Assembly: GCF_014779715.1 (NCBI RefSeq)
Contig: NZ_JACXYU010000020.1
Location: 1 to 64,000, forward strand
Origin: Streptomyces chumphonensis
Lineage (GTDB): Bacteria; Actinomycetota; Actinomycetes; Streptomycetales; Streptomycetaceae
DNA length: 64,000 nucleotides
Reading direction: 5' to 3'
Shown here piece by piece: positions 10,692-19,946 of the stretch. The notes under the pieces were generated by a model. It worked only from the letters and a program-made list of their open reading frames with translations. It was not told where the DNA came from and searched no databases. The position numbers were made by a program, and so were the translations under genes. Every line of letters begins with the position of its first letter. Within the stretch, counting starts at the first letter, position 1.

Positions 10692-12167
10692 TCAGCTCGT
10701 CATGGAGCGGGCGGCCTCGTAGACGTCCAGCACGGCGAGGCACAGGGGGGTGAGGGAGAGCAGGACGAGGGCGTCGAAGAGGTCGAGGGACCGGCCCCAG
10801 AAGGGGGTGAGCCCGGTCCTCGGCACGACCAGCCCGATCCCCGTCACGAGCGCCGCCCCCGCGGCGAGCGCCGCCGCGAGCCACAGCGTCCGCACGCCGC
10901 CCCCGTCCTGGGCGAGCGGCGAGTTCAGCGCGAGAGCGAGAACCAGCAGCGTGACGGCGACCAGCCCGGCCGTCAGCGCGCAGGCGATCTGCGACGTGTA
11001 GCGGAACAGGCGGGCGCGGAGCAGCAGCGCCACCCCGGAGACGAGTGCGAGGACCTGGGCCCACACGTCGTCCGAGAAGCCGAGGGTCGCCGCGGCACCG
11101 GCGACGACGAGGGCGCAGCCTCCGACGAGCCCGAGCAGCATCTCGTGGCCTCGGCGCACCTGGCCGGCGACGCGCTCCGGATCGACCGGCCCGGGGTCGG
11201 CGGGCGCGAACGGGTCCTCCCCCGTCACCGCCGTCGCCTCCTGGCTGGGACGCGGCGGGGCGTACCCGATGGGCAGCCGTGCGAAGCGGGCCGACAGGCC
11301 GGGGAGAAAGGCCATGATCCCGATGGCGAAGGGTGCGCAGACGGCGGCGCCCCTCAGGGCGTCCGCGTCGAAGAGGATCATGCCGAAGACGGCGAGGGTG
11401 CCGACCGCTCCCGCGAAGGCCGTGGCGACGAAGGGGGCGTCGCCCCCCGGCATGACGGCGATCAGCAGGGTCGACGCGAGGAGCACGGCCACGCAGCCGA
11501 GCAGGAACTGCAGTCTGCCGATGCCGTGGCCCTCCATCAGCGGCAGCACACCGGAGCCGGCGACCATGGCGTGCGGCAGGGCGGCCAGACCCAGGGCCCG
11601 CCCCGCGGCGCGGTCGTCGTACACCCGGGCCCGGACACCCGCCAGGGCCAGCAGCAGCACGGCCGTGACGGCCGCGACGACACCGGCGGGGCCGTGCATG
11701 TCGTGCCCCGCCGGGTCCGCGAACCAGACGACGCCCGCCATCAGCGTCAGCAGGACGACGCCGCCGACGAGCCCGGCCAGGCGCATGAGCCGGTCGTTCC
11801 AGAGCGTGCGGTCACGGCTGACGGCCGAGGCGACGGCGTCGGACACGTCGTCGAAGACGGCGGGCGGCAGCGACTCCGCGAACGGACGCAGGCTCAGTAC
11901 CTCCCCGTCGAGGACGCGTTGGGCGAGCAGGGAGCGGGAGCTGTCCAGCACCGCCCCGTCCCGACGGACCAGGTTGTACCCGACCGGCGCTCCCGGTGTC
12001 GGGGTCTGCGCGCTCAGCCTCAGGATCTCGGGGTAGAGGTCCGCGAGCGCCAGGTCCTCGGGGAGTGCCACGTCGATGCGGCTGTCCGGCCCGACGATCG
12101 TCACCCGGCAGAACCCCGTCGCGGAGGCGGTCGGCGCAGGGGCCGACGCGCTCGCTGCCGTACTCAT
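10692..12167 (-). CDS. eccD: Type VII secretion integral membrane protein EccD
   Basis: EccD forms the central membrane barrel of the ESX secretion complex. The 491-residue protein has the expected ubiquitin-like cytoplasmic domain (about 20-105, [20 protein letters not shown]) followed by about eleven hydrophobic helices from residue 130 to the C-terminus, with one long cytoplasmic loop near 295-345. It is divergent from eccC and begins the ESX locus. Architecture and context make the assignment firm. Confidence 0.93.
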   Translation of the reverse strand: MSTAASASAPAPTASATGFCRVTIVGPDSRIDVALPEDLALADLYPEILRLSAQTPTPGAPVGYNLVRRDGAVLDSSRSLLAQRVLDGEVLSLRPFAESLPPAVFDDVSDAVASAVSRDRTLWNDRLMRLAGLVGGVVLLTLMAGVVWFADPAGHDMHGPAGVVAAVTAVLLLALAGVRARVYDDRAAGRALGLAALPHAMVAGSGVLPLMEGHGIGRLQFLLGCVAVLLASTLLIAVMPGGDAPFVATAFAGAVGTLAVFGMILFDADALRGAAVCAPFAIGIMAFLPGLSARFARLPIGYAPPRPSQEATAVTGEDPFAPADPGPVDPERVAGQVRRGHEMLLGLVGGCALVVAGAAATLGFSDDVWAQVLALVSGVALLLRARLFRYTSQIACALTAGLVAVTLLVLALALNSPLAQDGGGVRTLWLAAALAAGAALVTGIGLVVPRTGLTPFWGRSLDLFDALVLLSLTPLCLAVLDVYEAARSMTS

Positions 12168-12330
12168 CTCTCGGCCCCCTCATCCCAGTTGCCCACGCGG
12201 CGTGCGACACCCTATCCGGACTCCGCGGGCGGCCCGGCGAGTAGGATCGGCCAGCGCGGAGGGAGACCGCTGCCACGGGGGCGACGGGTCACAGACCGGC
12301 CTCCGTTCGTCATGAGGGACTGATGCGTTC
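12168..12330. promoter_or_regulatory. Divergent eccD/eccC promoter region
   Basis: The 163 bases between the two divergent genes must carry both promoters. On the minus strand TAGGGT (12209-12214) is a reasonable -10 for eccD, giving a leader of about 35 nt; on the plus strand TAGGAT (12242-12247) is a candidate -10 for eccC. Neither has a convincing -35. Confidence 0.35.
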
Positions 12331-15300
12331 GTGAGCCAGATCGTCGTCAAGCGCCCCCCACGGGCACTGCCGCCCGAAGTGCCCGGCGACGACGTGCGTC
12401 TCGAACCTCCACCGGAGCTGCCGCGCGGGCCTCAGGAAGGTGTCCTCATGCAGGTGGTGCCCATGCTCGGCATGGGCGGCTCGGTGGTCTTCTTCTTCAT
12501 GTCGCCGATGCCCTTCATGCGGATCATGGGCGCGGTGATGGCGGTCTCGACGGTCGCGATGGTCGTGTTCACCATCATCCGCTTCCGCCGGGGCACCCAG
12601 GGGCAGATGGCGCAGCTTCGCCGTGACTACCTCAAGTACCTGGCCCAGACCCGGCGTACGGTCCGGCGGAACGCCGCTCGGCAGCGGGACGCGCAGCACT
12701 ACCTCCATCCGGCGCCGGACCAGCTGTGGGCGCTCGTCGCCGAGGGCAGTCGGCTCTGGGAGCGCCGGGCCGGGGACGCGGACTTCGGGCAGGTCCGCGT
12801 CGGGCTCGGGACGCAGCAGCTCGCCTCTCAGCTCGTCGCCCCCGAGACGGCGCCGGTCGACGAACTGGAGCCGTTGACGGCCGGCGCGATGCAGCGGTTC
12901 ATCACCACGCACAGCACCGTCGACGGCCTGCCCATGGCGATCTCCCTGCGCGCCTTCTACCACCTGACCGTCTCCGGCCACTCCGACTCCGTGCACGGCT
13001 CCGTACGGGCGCTCGTCGCCCAGATGGCCGCCCTGCACTCGCCGGACGATCTTCTGGTCGCCGTCGCGGCCGGTGGCCCGGACGCCGCCGAGCGGTGGGA
13101 GTGGTCCAAGTGGCTCCCGCACCTCCAGCTCCCGGGATCGACCGACGGCGCCGGCACACGTCGCATGATCAGCGAGAACCTGATCGAGCTGGAGGAGATG
13201 CTCGGCCCCCGGCTGGAGAACCGGGCACGCTTCCACCCCCAGGGCCGGCCCGTGCCGGACCAACCGCACGTCGTCCTCGTACTGGACGGCTCGACGGTGC
13301 CGCCCACGTCGGTGTTCGCATCCGCCGAAGGGCTTCAGGGGGTGACGGTCGTCGAGGTGGTGGCGGGTGAGCTGAGAGAGCCGCGCGGAGGGCTGTCCGT
13401 CGTCGTCCGCCCACGCGAGCTGCGCATGGAGTCGGCGAACGGCCTCGTCTACGAGGGCGAGCCGGACATCCTGGCGACGGAGCCGGCCGAGGCCCTGGCC
13501 CGCCAGCTCGCCCCGCTGTCGGCGTCCTCGGGCGGGGAGGACGAGGAGCCGCTGCTGGCGAACCTCGAGTTCACCGACCTGCTCGCCCTCGGCGACGCCA
13601 CGTCGGTCGACGTCTCCCGCACCTGGCGGCCCCGCTCCCACGGAGACCGGCTCCGCGTGCCGATCGGCGTCGGCGAGGACGGCCGGCCCGTCATGCTCGA
13701 CATCAAGGAGGCGGCGCAGGACGGCATGGGCCCGCACGGGTTGTGCGTCGGCGCGACCGGCTCCGGCAAGTCGGAGCTGCTGCGGACACTGGTCCTGGGA
13801 CTCGCCGTCACCCACTCCTCCGAGACGCTGAACTTCGTTCTCGCGGACTTCAAGGGCGGCGCGACGTTCGCCGGCATGTCGAACATGCCGCACGTCGCCG
13901 CTGTGATCACCAACCTCGCCGACGACCTCACACTGGTCGACCGCATGGGCGACTCGATCCGCGGGGAACTCAACCGCCGCCAGGAGATGCTGCGCGACGC
14001 GGGCAACTACGCCAACATCCACGACTACGAGAAGGCCCGGGCGGCCGGCGCTCCACTGGACCCGATCGCGTCGCTGGTGATCGTGATCGACGAGTTCAGT
14101 GAACTCCTCACCGCAAAACCCGACTTCATCGACATGTTCATCCAGATCGGCCGCATCGGCCGCTCGCTGGGCGTGCACCTGCTGCTGGCCTCGCAGCGGC
14201 TGGAGGAGGGGCGGTTGCGCGGCCTGGAGACGTACCTGTCCTACCGCATCGGTCTGCGCACCTTCTCGGCCGCCGAGTCCCGCACCGCGATCGGCGTTCC
14301 CGACGCCTACCACCTCCCGTCCGTCCCCGGCTCCGGCTACCTGAAGTTCGGTACCGACGAGATGACGCGGTTCAAGGCGGCCTACGTCTCCGGGGTCTAC
14401 CGGGCGACCGGTTCGCGCCCGGTGGACCCCGGAAGAGGGCCGGCCGTCGACCGACGCCCGGTCCCGTTCACCGCCGCACCGGTGCCCCTCCGGTACGCGG
14501 CCCCGGACCCTCAGGCGCAGCCGTCCGAAGCCGTGGCGCGGACGGAGGACGACGCACTGGCCGACACGGTGCTCGACGTCATCGTCCGGCGCCTCGACGG
14601 CCAGGGGCCGTCGGCCCACCAGGTGTGGCTGCCGCCGCTGGACGAGGCCGCACCGCTCGACGAACTGCTCCCGGGGCTGACCCCGGTGGAGGGGCGCGGG
14701 CTCACCGTCCCCGAGCAACCGCGTCCCGGAGGACTCGTCGTCCCGCTCGGGCTCGTCGACAAGCCGTTCGAGCAACGCCGCGAGGTGCTCTACGGCGACT
14801 TCTCCGGCGCGGCGGGCAACATGCTCATCATCGGCGGCCCCCAGTCGGGCAAGTCGACACTGCTGCGCACGATCATCTCCTCCTTCGCCCTGACCCACAC
14901 TCCGAGCGAAGTGCAGTTCTACGGACTCGACTTCGGTGGTGGCGGGATGTCGGCGGTGTCGGGCCTCCCCCACGTCGGAGGCGTCGCCTCACGGCTGGAC
15001 CCCGAACGCGTCCGGCGAACGGTCTCCGAGGTGGCCGGCGTCCTCGCCCGCCGCGAGGAGTACTTCCGCGCGCGTTCCGTGGACTCCGTCGGCACCTACC
15101 GGCGCCGTCGGGCCCGAGGCGAGATCACCGACCAGCCCTTCGGCGACGTGTTCCTCGTGATCGACGGCTGGGCGAGCTTCAAGCAGGAGTACGACCTGCT
15201 GACCGACGTCGTCACGGACATCGCCGGACGGGGCCTGGGCTACGGCATCCACGTCATCGCCACGTCGTCGCGCAGCATGGAGATGCGACCGGCGCTGAAG

Positions 15301-16305
15301 GATCAGCTCATGAACCGCCTGGAACTGCGCCTGGGCGACACGATGGACTCGGAGTTCGACCGCAAGGTCGCCGCCAACGTGCCCCCCGGCGTTCCAGGAC
15401 GCGGCCAGACCCCGCAGAAACTGCACTTCATGGCGGCGCTGCCGCGCATCGACGGAAGCAGCGACGCGGAGACGCTCTCCGAAGGCACCGAGGCCCTGGT
15501 CACCCGGGTGCGGGACGCCTGGCCGGGCGACCCCGCACCCGCCGTGCGGCTGCTGCCCCGCGACATCCCCGCCCGGCGGCTTCCCAAGGGGAACGAGCAC
15601 CCGGAGCGCGGCGTCGCGTTCGCCCTCGACGAGACCAACCTCGAACCGGTGTACGTGGACTTCGACACCGACCCGTTCTTCCTCATCTTCGGGGAGAGCG
15701 AATCCGGCAAGACGGCGCTCATCCGGCTGCTGGCGAAGCAGATCACCGAGCGGTACACCCCCGACGAGGCCAGGATCGTCGTCGCCGACTACCGGCGCGG
15801 GCTGCTGAACAGCGTCCCCGACTCCCACCTCATCGTGTACGCGGCCATGTCCAACGGTCTGGAGACGCACGTGGCCGCGCTGCGGGACCTGATGGAGAAG
15901 CGCATCCCCCCGGACGACGTCACGCCCCAGCAGCTGCGGGACCGGAGCTGGTGGTCGGGGCCGCGCATCTTCATCGTCGTCGACGACTGGGAGCTGGTCG
16001 CCAACTCCACCGGCAACCCGTTCGCCGCACTCACCGAGCACCTGCCGTTCGCCCGGGACATCGGCGTCCGCTTCATCATCGCCCGCAACGCGTCCGGCGC
16101 CTCCCGGTCCTTCTACGAAGCCTTCATGCAGCGTGTCAAGGAACTCGGCGCCCAGGGAGTCGTCCTGTCCGGAGACCCGATGGAGGGCGACATCCTCGGC
16201 AGCGTCCGCGCCCGGGCCATGCCGCCCGGACGCGGCGTCTTCGCCTCCCGCAAACGCGGTGCGCCGCTCGTCCAGGTCGGCTGGCTGCCGAACAACGAGA
16301 CCTGA
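12331..16305 (+). CDS. eccC: Type VII secretion FtsK/SpoIIIE ATPase EccC
   Basis: EccC is the motor ATPase that recognises and drives export of ESX substrates. This 1324-residue protein is one chain, not split into Ca and Cb. It has two N-terminal membrane helices (about residues 45-90), a DUF domain, then three FtsK-type ATPase domains with Walker A motifs GATGSGKS (about 474), GGPQSGKS (about 834) and GESESGKT (about 1121). The first Walker B is intact (VIVIDEF), while the second and third are VIDGW and VVDDW and lack the catalytic Glu, the usual pattern in which domain 1 does most hydrolysis and the others bind substrate. GTG start with a weak GAGGGA upstream. It faces the esx genes across a strong bidirectional terminator. 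Confidence 0.96.
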   Translation: MSQIVVKRPPRALPPEVPGDDVRLEPPPELPRGPQEGVLMQVVPMLGMGGSVVFFFMSPMPFMRIMGAVMAVSTVAMVVFTIIRFRRGTQGQMAQLRRDYLKYLAQTRRTVRRNAARQRDAQHYLHPAPDQLWALVAEGSRLWERRAGDADFGQVRVGLGTQQLASQLVAPETAPVDELEPLTAGAMQRFITTHSTVDGLPMAISLRAFYHLTVSGHSDSVHGSVRALVAQMAALHSPDDLLVAVAAGGPDAAERWEWSKWLPHLQLPGSTDGAGTRRMISENLIELEEMLGPRLENRARFHPQGRPVPDQPHVVLVLDGSTVPPTSVFASAEGLQGVTVVEVVAGELREPRGGLSVVVRPRELRMESANGLVYEGEPDILATEPAEALARQLAPLSASSGGEDEEPLLANLEFTDLLALGDATSVDVSRTWRPRSHGDRLRVPIGVGEDGRPVMLDIKEAAQDGMGPHGLCVGATGSGKSELLRTLVLGLAVTHSSETLNFVLADFKGGATFAGMSNMPHVAAVITNLADDLTLVDRMGDSIRGELNRRQEMLRDAGNYANIHDYEKARAAGAPLDPIASLVIVIDEFSELLTAKPDFIDMFIQIGRIGRSLGVHLLLASQRLEEGRLRGLETYLSYRIGLRTFSAAESRTAIGVPDAYHLPSVPGSGYLKFGTDEMTRFKAAYVSGVYRATGSRPVDPGRGPAVDRRPVPFTAAPVPLRYAAPDPQAQPSEAVARTEDDALADTVLDVIVRRLDGQGPSAHQVWLPPLDEAAPLDELLPGLTPVEGRGLTVPEQPRPGGLVVPLGLVDKPFEQRREVLYGDFSGAAGNMLIIGGPQSGKSTLLRTIISSFALTHTPSEVQFYGLDFGGGGMSAVSGLPHVGGVASRLDPERVRRTVSEVAGVLARREEYFRARSVDSVGTYRRRRARGEITDQPFGDVFLVIDGWASFKQEYDLLTDVVTDIAGRGLGYGIHVIATSSRSMEMRPALKDQLMNRLELRLGDTMDSEFDRKVAANVPPGVPGRGQTPQKLHFMAALPRIDGSSDAETLSEGTEALVTRVRDAWPGDPAPAVRLLPRDIPARRLPKGNEHPERGVAFALDETNLEPVYVDFDTDPFFLIFGESESGKTALIRLLAKQITERYTPDEARIVVADYRRGLLNSVPDSHLIVYAAMSNGLETHVAALRDLMEKRIPPDDVTPQQLRDRSWWSGPRIFIVVDDWELVANSTGNPFAALTEHLPFARDIGVRFIIARNASGASRSFYEAFMQRVKELGAQGVVLSGDPMEGDILGSVRARAMPPGRGVFASRKRGAPLVQVGWLPNNET

Positions 16306-16408
16306 CGACGGGAGGGGCGTCACGCCCGGAGTGCTGCGCGACGCGCGCTCGGCCTGCGGCTACGCAGGGCAGGGCAGCGGCACCCGGTCCGGCGCCGGCC
16401 GGGTAGAC

Positions 16409-16446
16409 GTGAGGGGGCGGGCCTTCCGGAAGGCCCGCCCCCTCAC
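16409..16446. terminator. Bidirectional terminator between eccC and esx genes
   Basis: Two 19-base arms (16409-16427 and 16428-16446) are exact reverse complements with no spacer, so about 17 bp can pair around a 4-nt loop. It lies between the convergent eccC and the WXG100 gene, close behind the latter's stop, and can serve both. Confidence 0.8.
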
Positions 16447-16464
16447 ACCCCTACGCACGCTGAC

Positions 16465-16752
16465 TCAGAAGTCGAACTGCAGTGAAGCCCTCTTGTCAGT
16501 CCCCTGATAGCCGGCCGTGGAGTTGTCGAGCGCGGTGGCGATGGCGTCGAGCGTCTCCTTGAGACCCTGGACCTCCTGATCCCAGCCCCGCTGCTTGGCG
16601 TGGAAGGCCTCCTTGGCCTCACCGTCCCAACCGGCGACGACGTTCGCCACCCGACCCTGCAGGGTCGTGAGCTGAGTACCGATCTCGCCCGCCGCCTTCC
16701 GGATGTCGCTGGCGGCCGCGGTGACCGTCCCGTACGTGACCTCGATGGTCAT
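16465..16752 (-). CDS. WXG100 protein with YxxxD secretion motif (Esx)
   Basis: A 95-residue helical-hairpin protein of the ESAT-6/CFP-10 superfamily, a likely secreted substrate of the ESX system. The turn motif W-x-G is W42-D-G, and the C-terminal tail holds Y82-QGT-D86, the YxxxD/E export signal of ESX substrates. It follows the other esx gene by 15 bases on the same strand, so the two are probably made as a pair; in this family the partners form heterodimers and usually only one carries the signal. ATG start with a GAGGGGG ribosome-binding site. Confidence 0.9.
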   Translation of the reverse strand: MTIEVTYGTVTAAASDIRKAAGEIGTQLTTLQGRVANVVAGWDGEAKEAFHAKQRGWDQEVQGLKETLDAIATALDNSTAGYQGTDKRASLQFDF

Positions 16753-16767
16753 CGTTCCCCCTCTTCG

Positions 16768-17133
16768 TTACTTGACGGTCGGCGAAGCGTCGATGAAGTC
16801 GCTGATCGGGCTCTGACCCTGGATCTTCTTGAAGTTCTCCATCTGCTCCAACTCGTTCGCGGTGAAGCCGTCCTTGCTCATCTGGAGGGCCTCCTCCATG
16901 AAGCGGAGCTTGTCGTACAGCTTGCGCGCGTACTCGTTCGCCTGACGCTGGAGATGGTTGTAGGCCCCGGCAGCCGACCCCTTCCACCCCGTCTCGATGG
17001 TGTCCACCGCCGCGTTCAGCGCGGAGATGCGACCCTGCAGCGTGCCCTGCATCTCCTCGACGTCCTTGATCAGCCCCGCGAGGTCTCCGTCCTCCGACCT
17101 GAAACCGGTGCCCGGGCTACTTCCCTCGGCCAT
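16768..17133 (-). CDS. WXG100 protein, longer partner without export motif
   Basis: This 121-residue protein has the WXG100 fold with W-K-G in the turn (TGWKGSAAG, about residues 48-56), flanked by amphipathic helices, plus an unusually long C-terminal tail (MSKDGFTANELEQMENF...). No YxxxD/E occurs in the tail, so it probably rides out as the partner of the neighbouring Esx protein. GGAGGAG lies directly upstream of the ATG at 17133; an upstream ATG at 17163 lacks support. It lies downstream of the second mycosin gene. Confidence 0.87.
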   Translation of the reverse strand: MAEGSSPGTGFRSEDGDLAGLIKDVEEMQGTLQGRISALNAAVDTIETGWKGSAAGAYNHLQRQANEYARKLYDKLRFMEEALQMSKDGFTANELEQMENFKKIQGQSPISDFIDASPTVK

Positions 17134-17196
17134 ATGCTCCTCCTCCAGAGCGCGTGGTTGCATGAGCGTTGATTCGAAACGACAGATGCCGGCGGA

Positions 17197-18402
17197 CTAC
17201 CTGCGACGCAGCACCAGGAACCCGATCACTCCCGCCGCGAGCAGGACCACCGCAACCCCCGAGCCGACCAGCAACCCAGTGGGTGGACCGTCTTCGCCTT
17301 GATCAGCGACCTTCACCCGTTCGGATGGCGACTCGTCGCCGTCGGACGACCCGCCCTCCGGCTGCGCCGAGGGTGACGGGGACTCCTCCTGCTTGAGAAG
17401 CGGGTGCTGGTCCGGATCCCCCGGGTCGCCCTCCCCGTCAAGAAGCACCTTCCGAGGCCGGACGGTTCCGTATCCGAGCTTAGTGGTGTAATCACTGCCG
17501 TCAGCGGCCTTACTGGCCGTCTCCATCATCACGCGGAGAACTTGATTTGCAGTCCAGTCCGGGTGCCTCGACCAAATCAGGGCCGCCGAACCAGAGGCAA
17601 TTGCCGTCGCATTACTAGTCCCATTACCAGTACAGTAGCGGGTAAAGTTGGCGTCACACCAATTCGGAATGTCCGACCCCGGGGCCGTTAGATCCGTGTG
17701 ACCGTGCTGAGAATACTGGGCAACTCTGTTTTGCTGAGTCACAGCCCCCACCCCAACGACGTCCGCATAGGAAGCTGGAAACTCTGGATTATTATCCTTG
17801 TCCCCGTTATTTCCAGTGCTTGCAAAAATCAGTTTACCCTTATCGACTGCGTACTCGATTGCCGAATCCAGGGCGCGCGTGGGAGCCGCACTGATTGACA
17901 TACTGATGATGCGCGCATCGCTATCTGCTGCCACTCGCACAGCGTCAGCGACAGGATCCTCGTCACTGTTGCTCCACTCGATCTCTTCTCCCAGAGTTAT
18001 ACTCACACGAAGTGGCAGGATATTCGCTGAAGGGGCCAATCCCCTAATGCCAGCGCCGCTATCAGCTCCAGCGATCAACTCAGCCATCGATGTTCCATGA
18101 CCGGTGTAATCTTTCGTGGCACCGCCAGGGCGGTCAGTGAAATCCACGCCAGGCAGCAGTCGGCCCTCGAGCGCCCCGGTAGAAGTGACGCCGGAATCGA
18201 TAACTGCTACAGTAATTCCCTCACCTCGGCTAATTTGCCACATTTCCTCAGCCTTCATAGGGCCGAGGTACCACTGACGCTCGCTTATGTCGCCAGCAAC
18301 TGCCGCAGGCGCTAGCCAAGCCATCGACCCGATAAAGAGAATCGAAGCGACCAACAGATGAAGACAACGCGGGAATCCCACCGACAAGATGCCACCCTTC
18401 AC
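17197..18402 (-). CDS. mycP: Second mycosin (S8 subtilisin-like ESX protease), low-GC
   Basis: A membrane-anchored subtilisin of about 401 residues. It has an N-terminal signal peptide ending near LAPAAVA, the catalytic triad motifs VAVIDSG (Asp), DYTGHGTS (His) and GNGTSNAT (Ser), a Ser/Pro/Asp-rich linker, and a C-terminal membrane helix (LLVGSGVAVVLLAAGVIGFLV) followed by RRR. Mycosins anchor to and stabilise the ESX complex and cleave substrates. I chose the GTG at 18402 (GGAG 5 bases upstream); a TTG at 18438 overlapping the preceding stop codon is the alternative. Much of the gene is near 47-58% GC with many A/T-ending codons, unlike its neighbours, which suggests acquisition. A canonical mycosin is also present at 20566. 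Confidence 0.88.
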   Translation of the reverse strand: MKGGILSVGFPRCLHLLVASILFIGSMAWLAPAAVAGDISERQWYLGPMKAEEMWQISRGEGITVAVIDSGVTSTGALEGRLLPGVDFTDRPGGATKDYTGHGTSMAELIAGADSGAGIRGLAPSANILPLRVSITLGEEIEWSNSDEDPVADAVRVAADSDARIISMSISAAPTRALDSAIEYAVDKGKLIFASTGNNGDKDNNPEFPASYADVVGVGAVTQQNRVAQYSQHGHTDLTAPGSDIPNWCDANFTRYCTGNGTSNATAIASGSAALIWSRHPDWTANQVLRVMMETASKAADGSDYTTKLGYGTVRPRKVLLDGEGDPGDPDQHPLLKQEESPSPSAQPEGGSSDGDESPSERVKVADQGEDGPPTGLLVGSGVAVVLLAAGVIGFLVLRRR

Positions 18403-18434
18403 CGATTCTCCGCAGTTAAAATTTCTCGCTTGAC

Positions 18435-19928
18435 TCAATCAACCACTGGGGGGACGATTCCTCGCCGCGACTTCCACGTTTCCTCGTCTTCGGTTAGATA
18501 GTTCGACTGGCCGCAGTCCCTTGTAATCTCACGCTTTTCAGCTGCCCCCGAGACCGGCCGATTGACCAAACCCATGCCTCCAGACGTGAAGGACCCGCTA
18601 CGCTGAGCTTGGTTGGCTACACGGGGAGCATCAGAACCACCACCAAGGCTCTGGCGGCGCTTCGCACTATCCGATTCCGCACTTCTGGCAGGCCCAGCCC
18701 CACCAGGCTGTCCGACCATGGGCGATCGCCCCATTGATCCACGTTCAGTTCCAGCCACCGTGCCTTGAGGGATGGATGTGGGAGCGGCAGAAGCCGGACG
18801 GTACGGCATCCCTCCTAGCACCGGATCTGTTCGCCCGGTTCTAGAAGGCAAGTTCGCATGTCGTGCAGGACCCGCAGGAGGAGTGCTACCTACCGACGGC
18901 CCCGGAGGGCGCCCGGCCGAAGCTGGCGTTCCATCGTGGCGTCGTGAGCTGCCACTTGAACCGCCTCCAGTCGAGAAGCTTCGGGTTCGTTGCTCCGGGG
19001 CCCGCTGGGGTGCGATCGCAGGTGGTACAAGAGGCAGGCCGTTCGGCACAGATTGCAGGCCACCGGCCGTCAGGTTAGGAGTAGCGACGAACCTCTCGAC
19101 AGGCGCCGTGGGCATGGGACTCGCGTTGTTGATTTCCGTCACGACGGGCTGCGTCCAACTGGGAGTTTCAGTGGGCCCCTCCCATGAAGGCATCGCCACA
19201 CTGGGTTCCTTGCTACTGGAACCCCCACGAAGGACCTGCTCCGTTGCGGCTTCCGGCGACAGAGCTGCACCGCCGTTCTCCAATCCACCTCTGCCTGACG
19301 AATCTGCCTTCGGCACGCCGACGTCGGGGGGTGGGGCGAAGGTGGGCTCTTCCTGGGCGGCCATGGTGTCGCGGGACACCGTGTAGAAGGAGCTGAGCCG
19401 GTTCATCTGGGTGATGGCTTCCTGGCGGTTCTTCTCCCTCGGGTCCTCCGCCGCGTTCGCCTTCTCGATGTCCATGGGCAGGTACGGGCCCCGCTCGCGC
19501 GGGGGCATCCCACTCTTGACCGACGCCAGACCGATGGAGGCAGCGCGCATCTGGACACCTGCCTGACCGGTGTACGTGGCCAGCTTGAGGGTGTTCTTCC
19601 CCAGGTTGTCCGCCCAGGTGCGGAAGGCGTCCCCCGACTCACCCTCCCAGTCGACGTTGGCCGCGTACTTCTTGATGTCCTCGCCGACGCCCTCGATCGC
19701 GTCCGACGCGCTGGCCAGGGCGTCCGCAGCGGCCTCCAGATCGCCGGGCCTCGCACTCTCGATCATGTCGAGCATGGCGTTCAGCTGGTAACCCTCGAAG
19801 TCCGTCCGCCCGAGTGAGGCGTTGACCCCCGCCCACGTGAAGGCGGCGCGCTGCCGCCGGTTCGTGTCGGTCAGGGACACCTGCAGATTCGCCTGCGTCT
19901 CGTCGAACGAGAACTCGTCGTCACTCAT
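18435..19928 (-). CDS. Large WXG/PPE-like ESX-associated protein with low-complexity tail
   Basis: A 497-residue protein with a helical N-terminal part (about 1-165) that has a W-E-G turn (VDWEGESGDAF, about residues 92-102) like an enlarged WXG100 or PPE domain, followed by a Pro/Ser/Gly-rich disordered region (about 190-460) and a short conserved-looking C-terminus containing Y-LTE-D (YxxxD) and ending PPVVD. This suggests an ESX substrate or secreted partner. The N-terminal half has the local high GC, the C-terminal third is near 50-60% GC, continuous with the second mycosin gene, which starts at or just beyond its stop. I recognise no toxin domain. Function unknown. Confidence 0.75.
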   Translation of the reverse strand: MSDDEFSFDETQANLQVSLTDTNRRQRAAFTWAGVNASLGRTDFEGYQLNAMLDMIESARPGDLEAAADALASASDAIEGVGEDIKKYAANVDWEGESGDAFRTWADNLGKNTLKLATYTGQAGVQMRAASIGLASVKSGMPPRERGPYLPMDIEKANAAEDPREKNRQEAITQMNRLSSFYTVSRDTMAAQEEPTFAPPPDVGVPKADSSGRGGLENGGAALSPEAATEQVLRGGSSSKEPSVAMPSWEGPTETPSWTQPVVTEINNASPMPTAPVERFVATPNLTAGGLQSVPNGLPLVPPAIAPQRAPEQRTRSFSTGGGSSGSSRRHDGTPASAGRPPGPSVGSTPPAGPARHANLPSRTGRTDPVLGGMPYRPASAAPTSIPQGTVAGTERGSMGRSPMVGQPGGAGPARSAESDSAKRRQSLGGGSDAPRVANQAQRSGSFTSGGMGLVNRPVSGAAEKREITRDCGQSNYLTEDEETWKSRRGIVPPVVD

Positions 19929-19946
19929 CGGTTCCTGCCCCCACTG

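Noticed and set aside
12310-14973. 887-codon minus-strand open frame opposite eccC
   Set aside because: Antisense shadow of EccC, whose ATPase motifs are intact on the plus strand.
17197-19928. Low-GC segment as a prophage or transposon
   Set aside because: No integrase, transposase, terminal repeats or phage genes; the segment encodes ESX-type proteins in frame with the locus.
18435-19928. Polymorphic toxin with immunity gene
   Set aside because: The C-terminal region is low-complexity and shows no nuclease, deaminase or other toxin motif, and the next gene is a protease and not an immunity protein.
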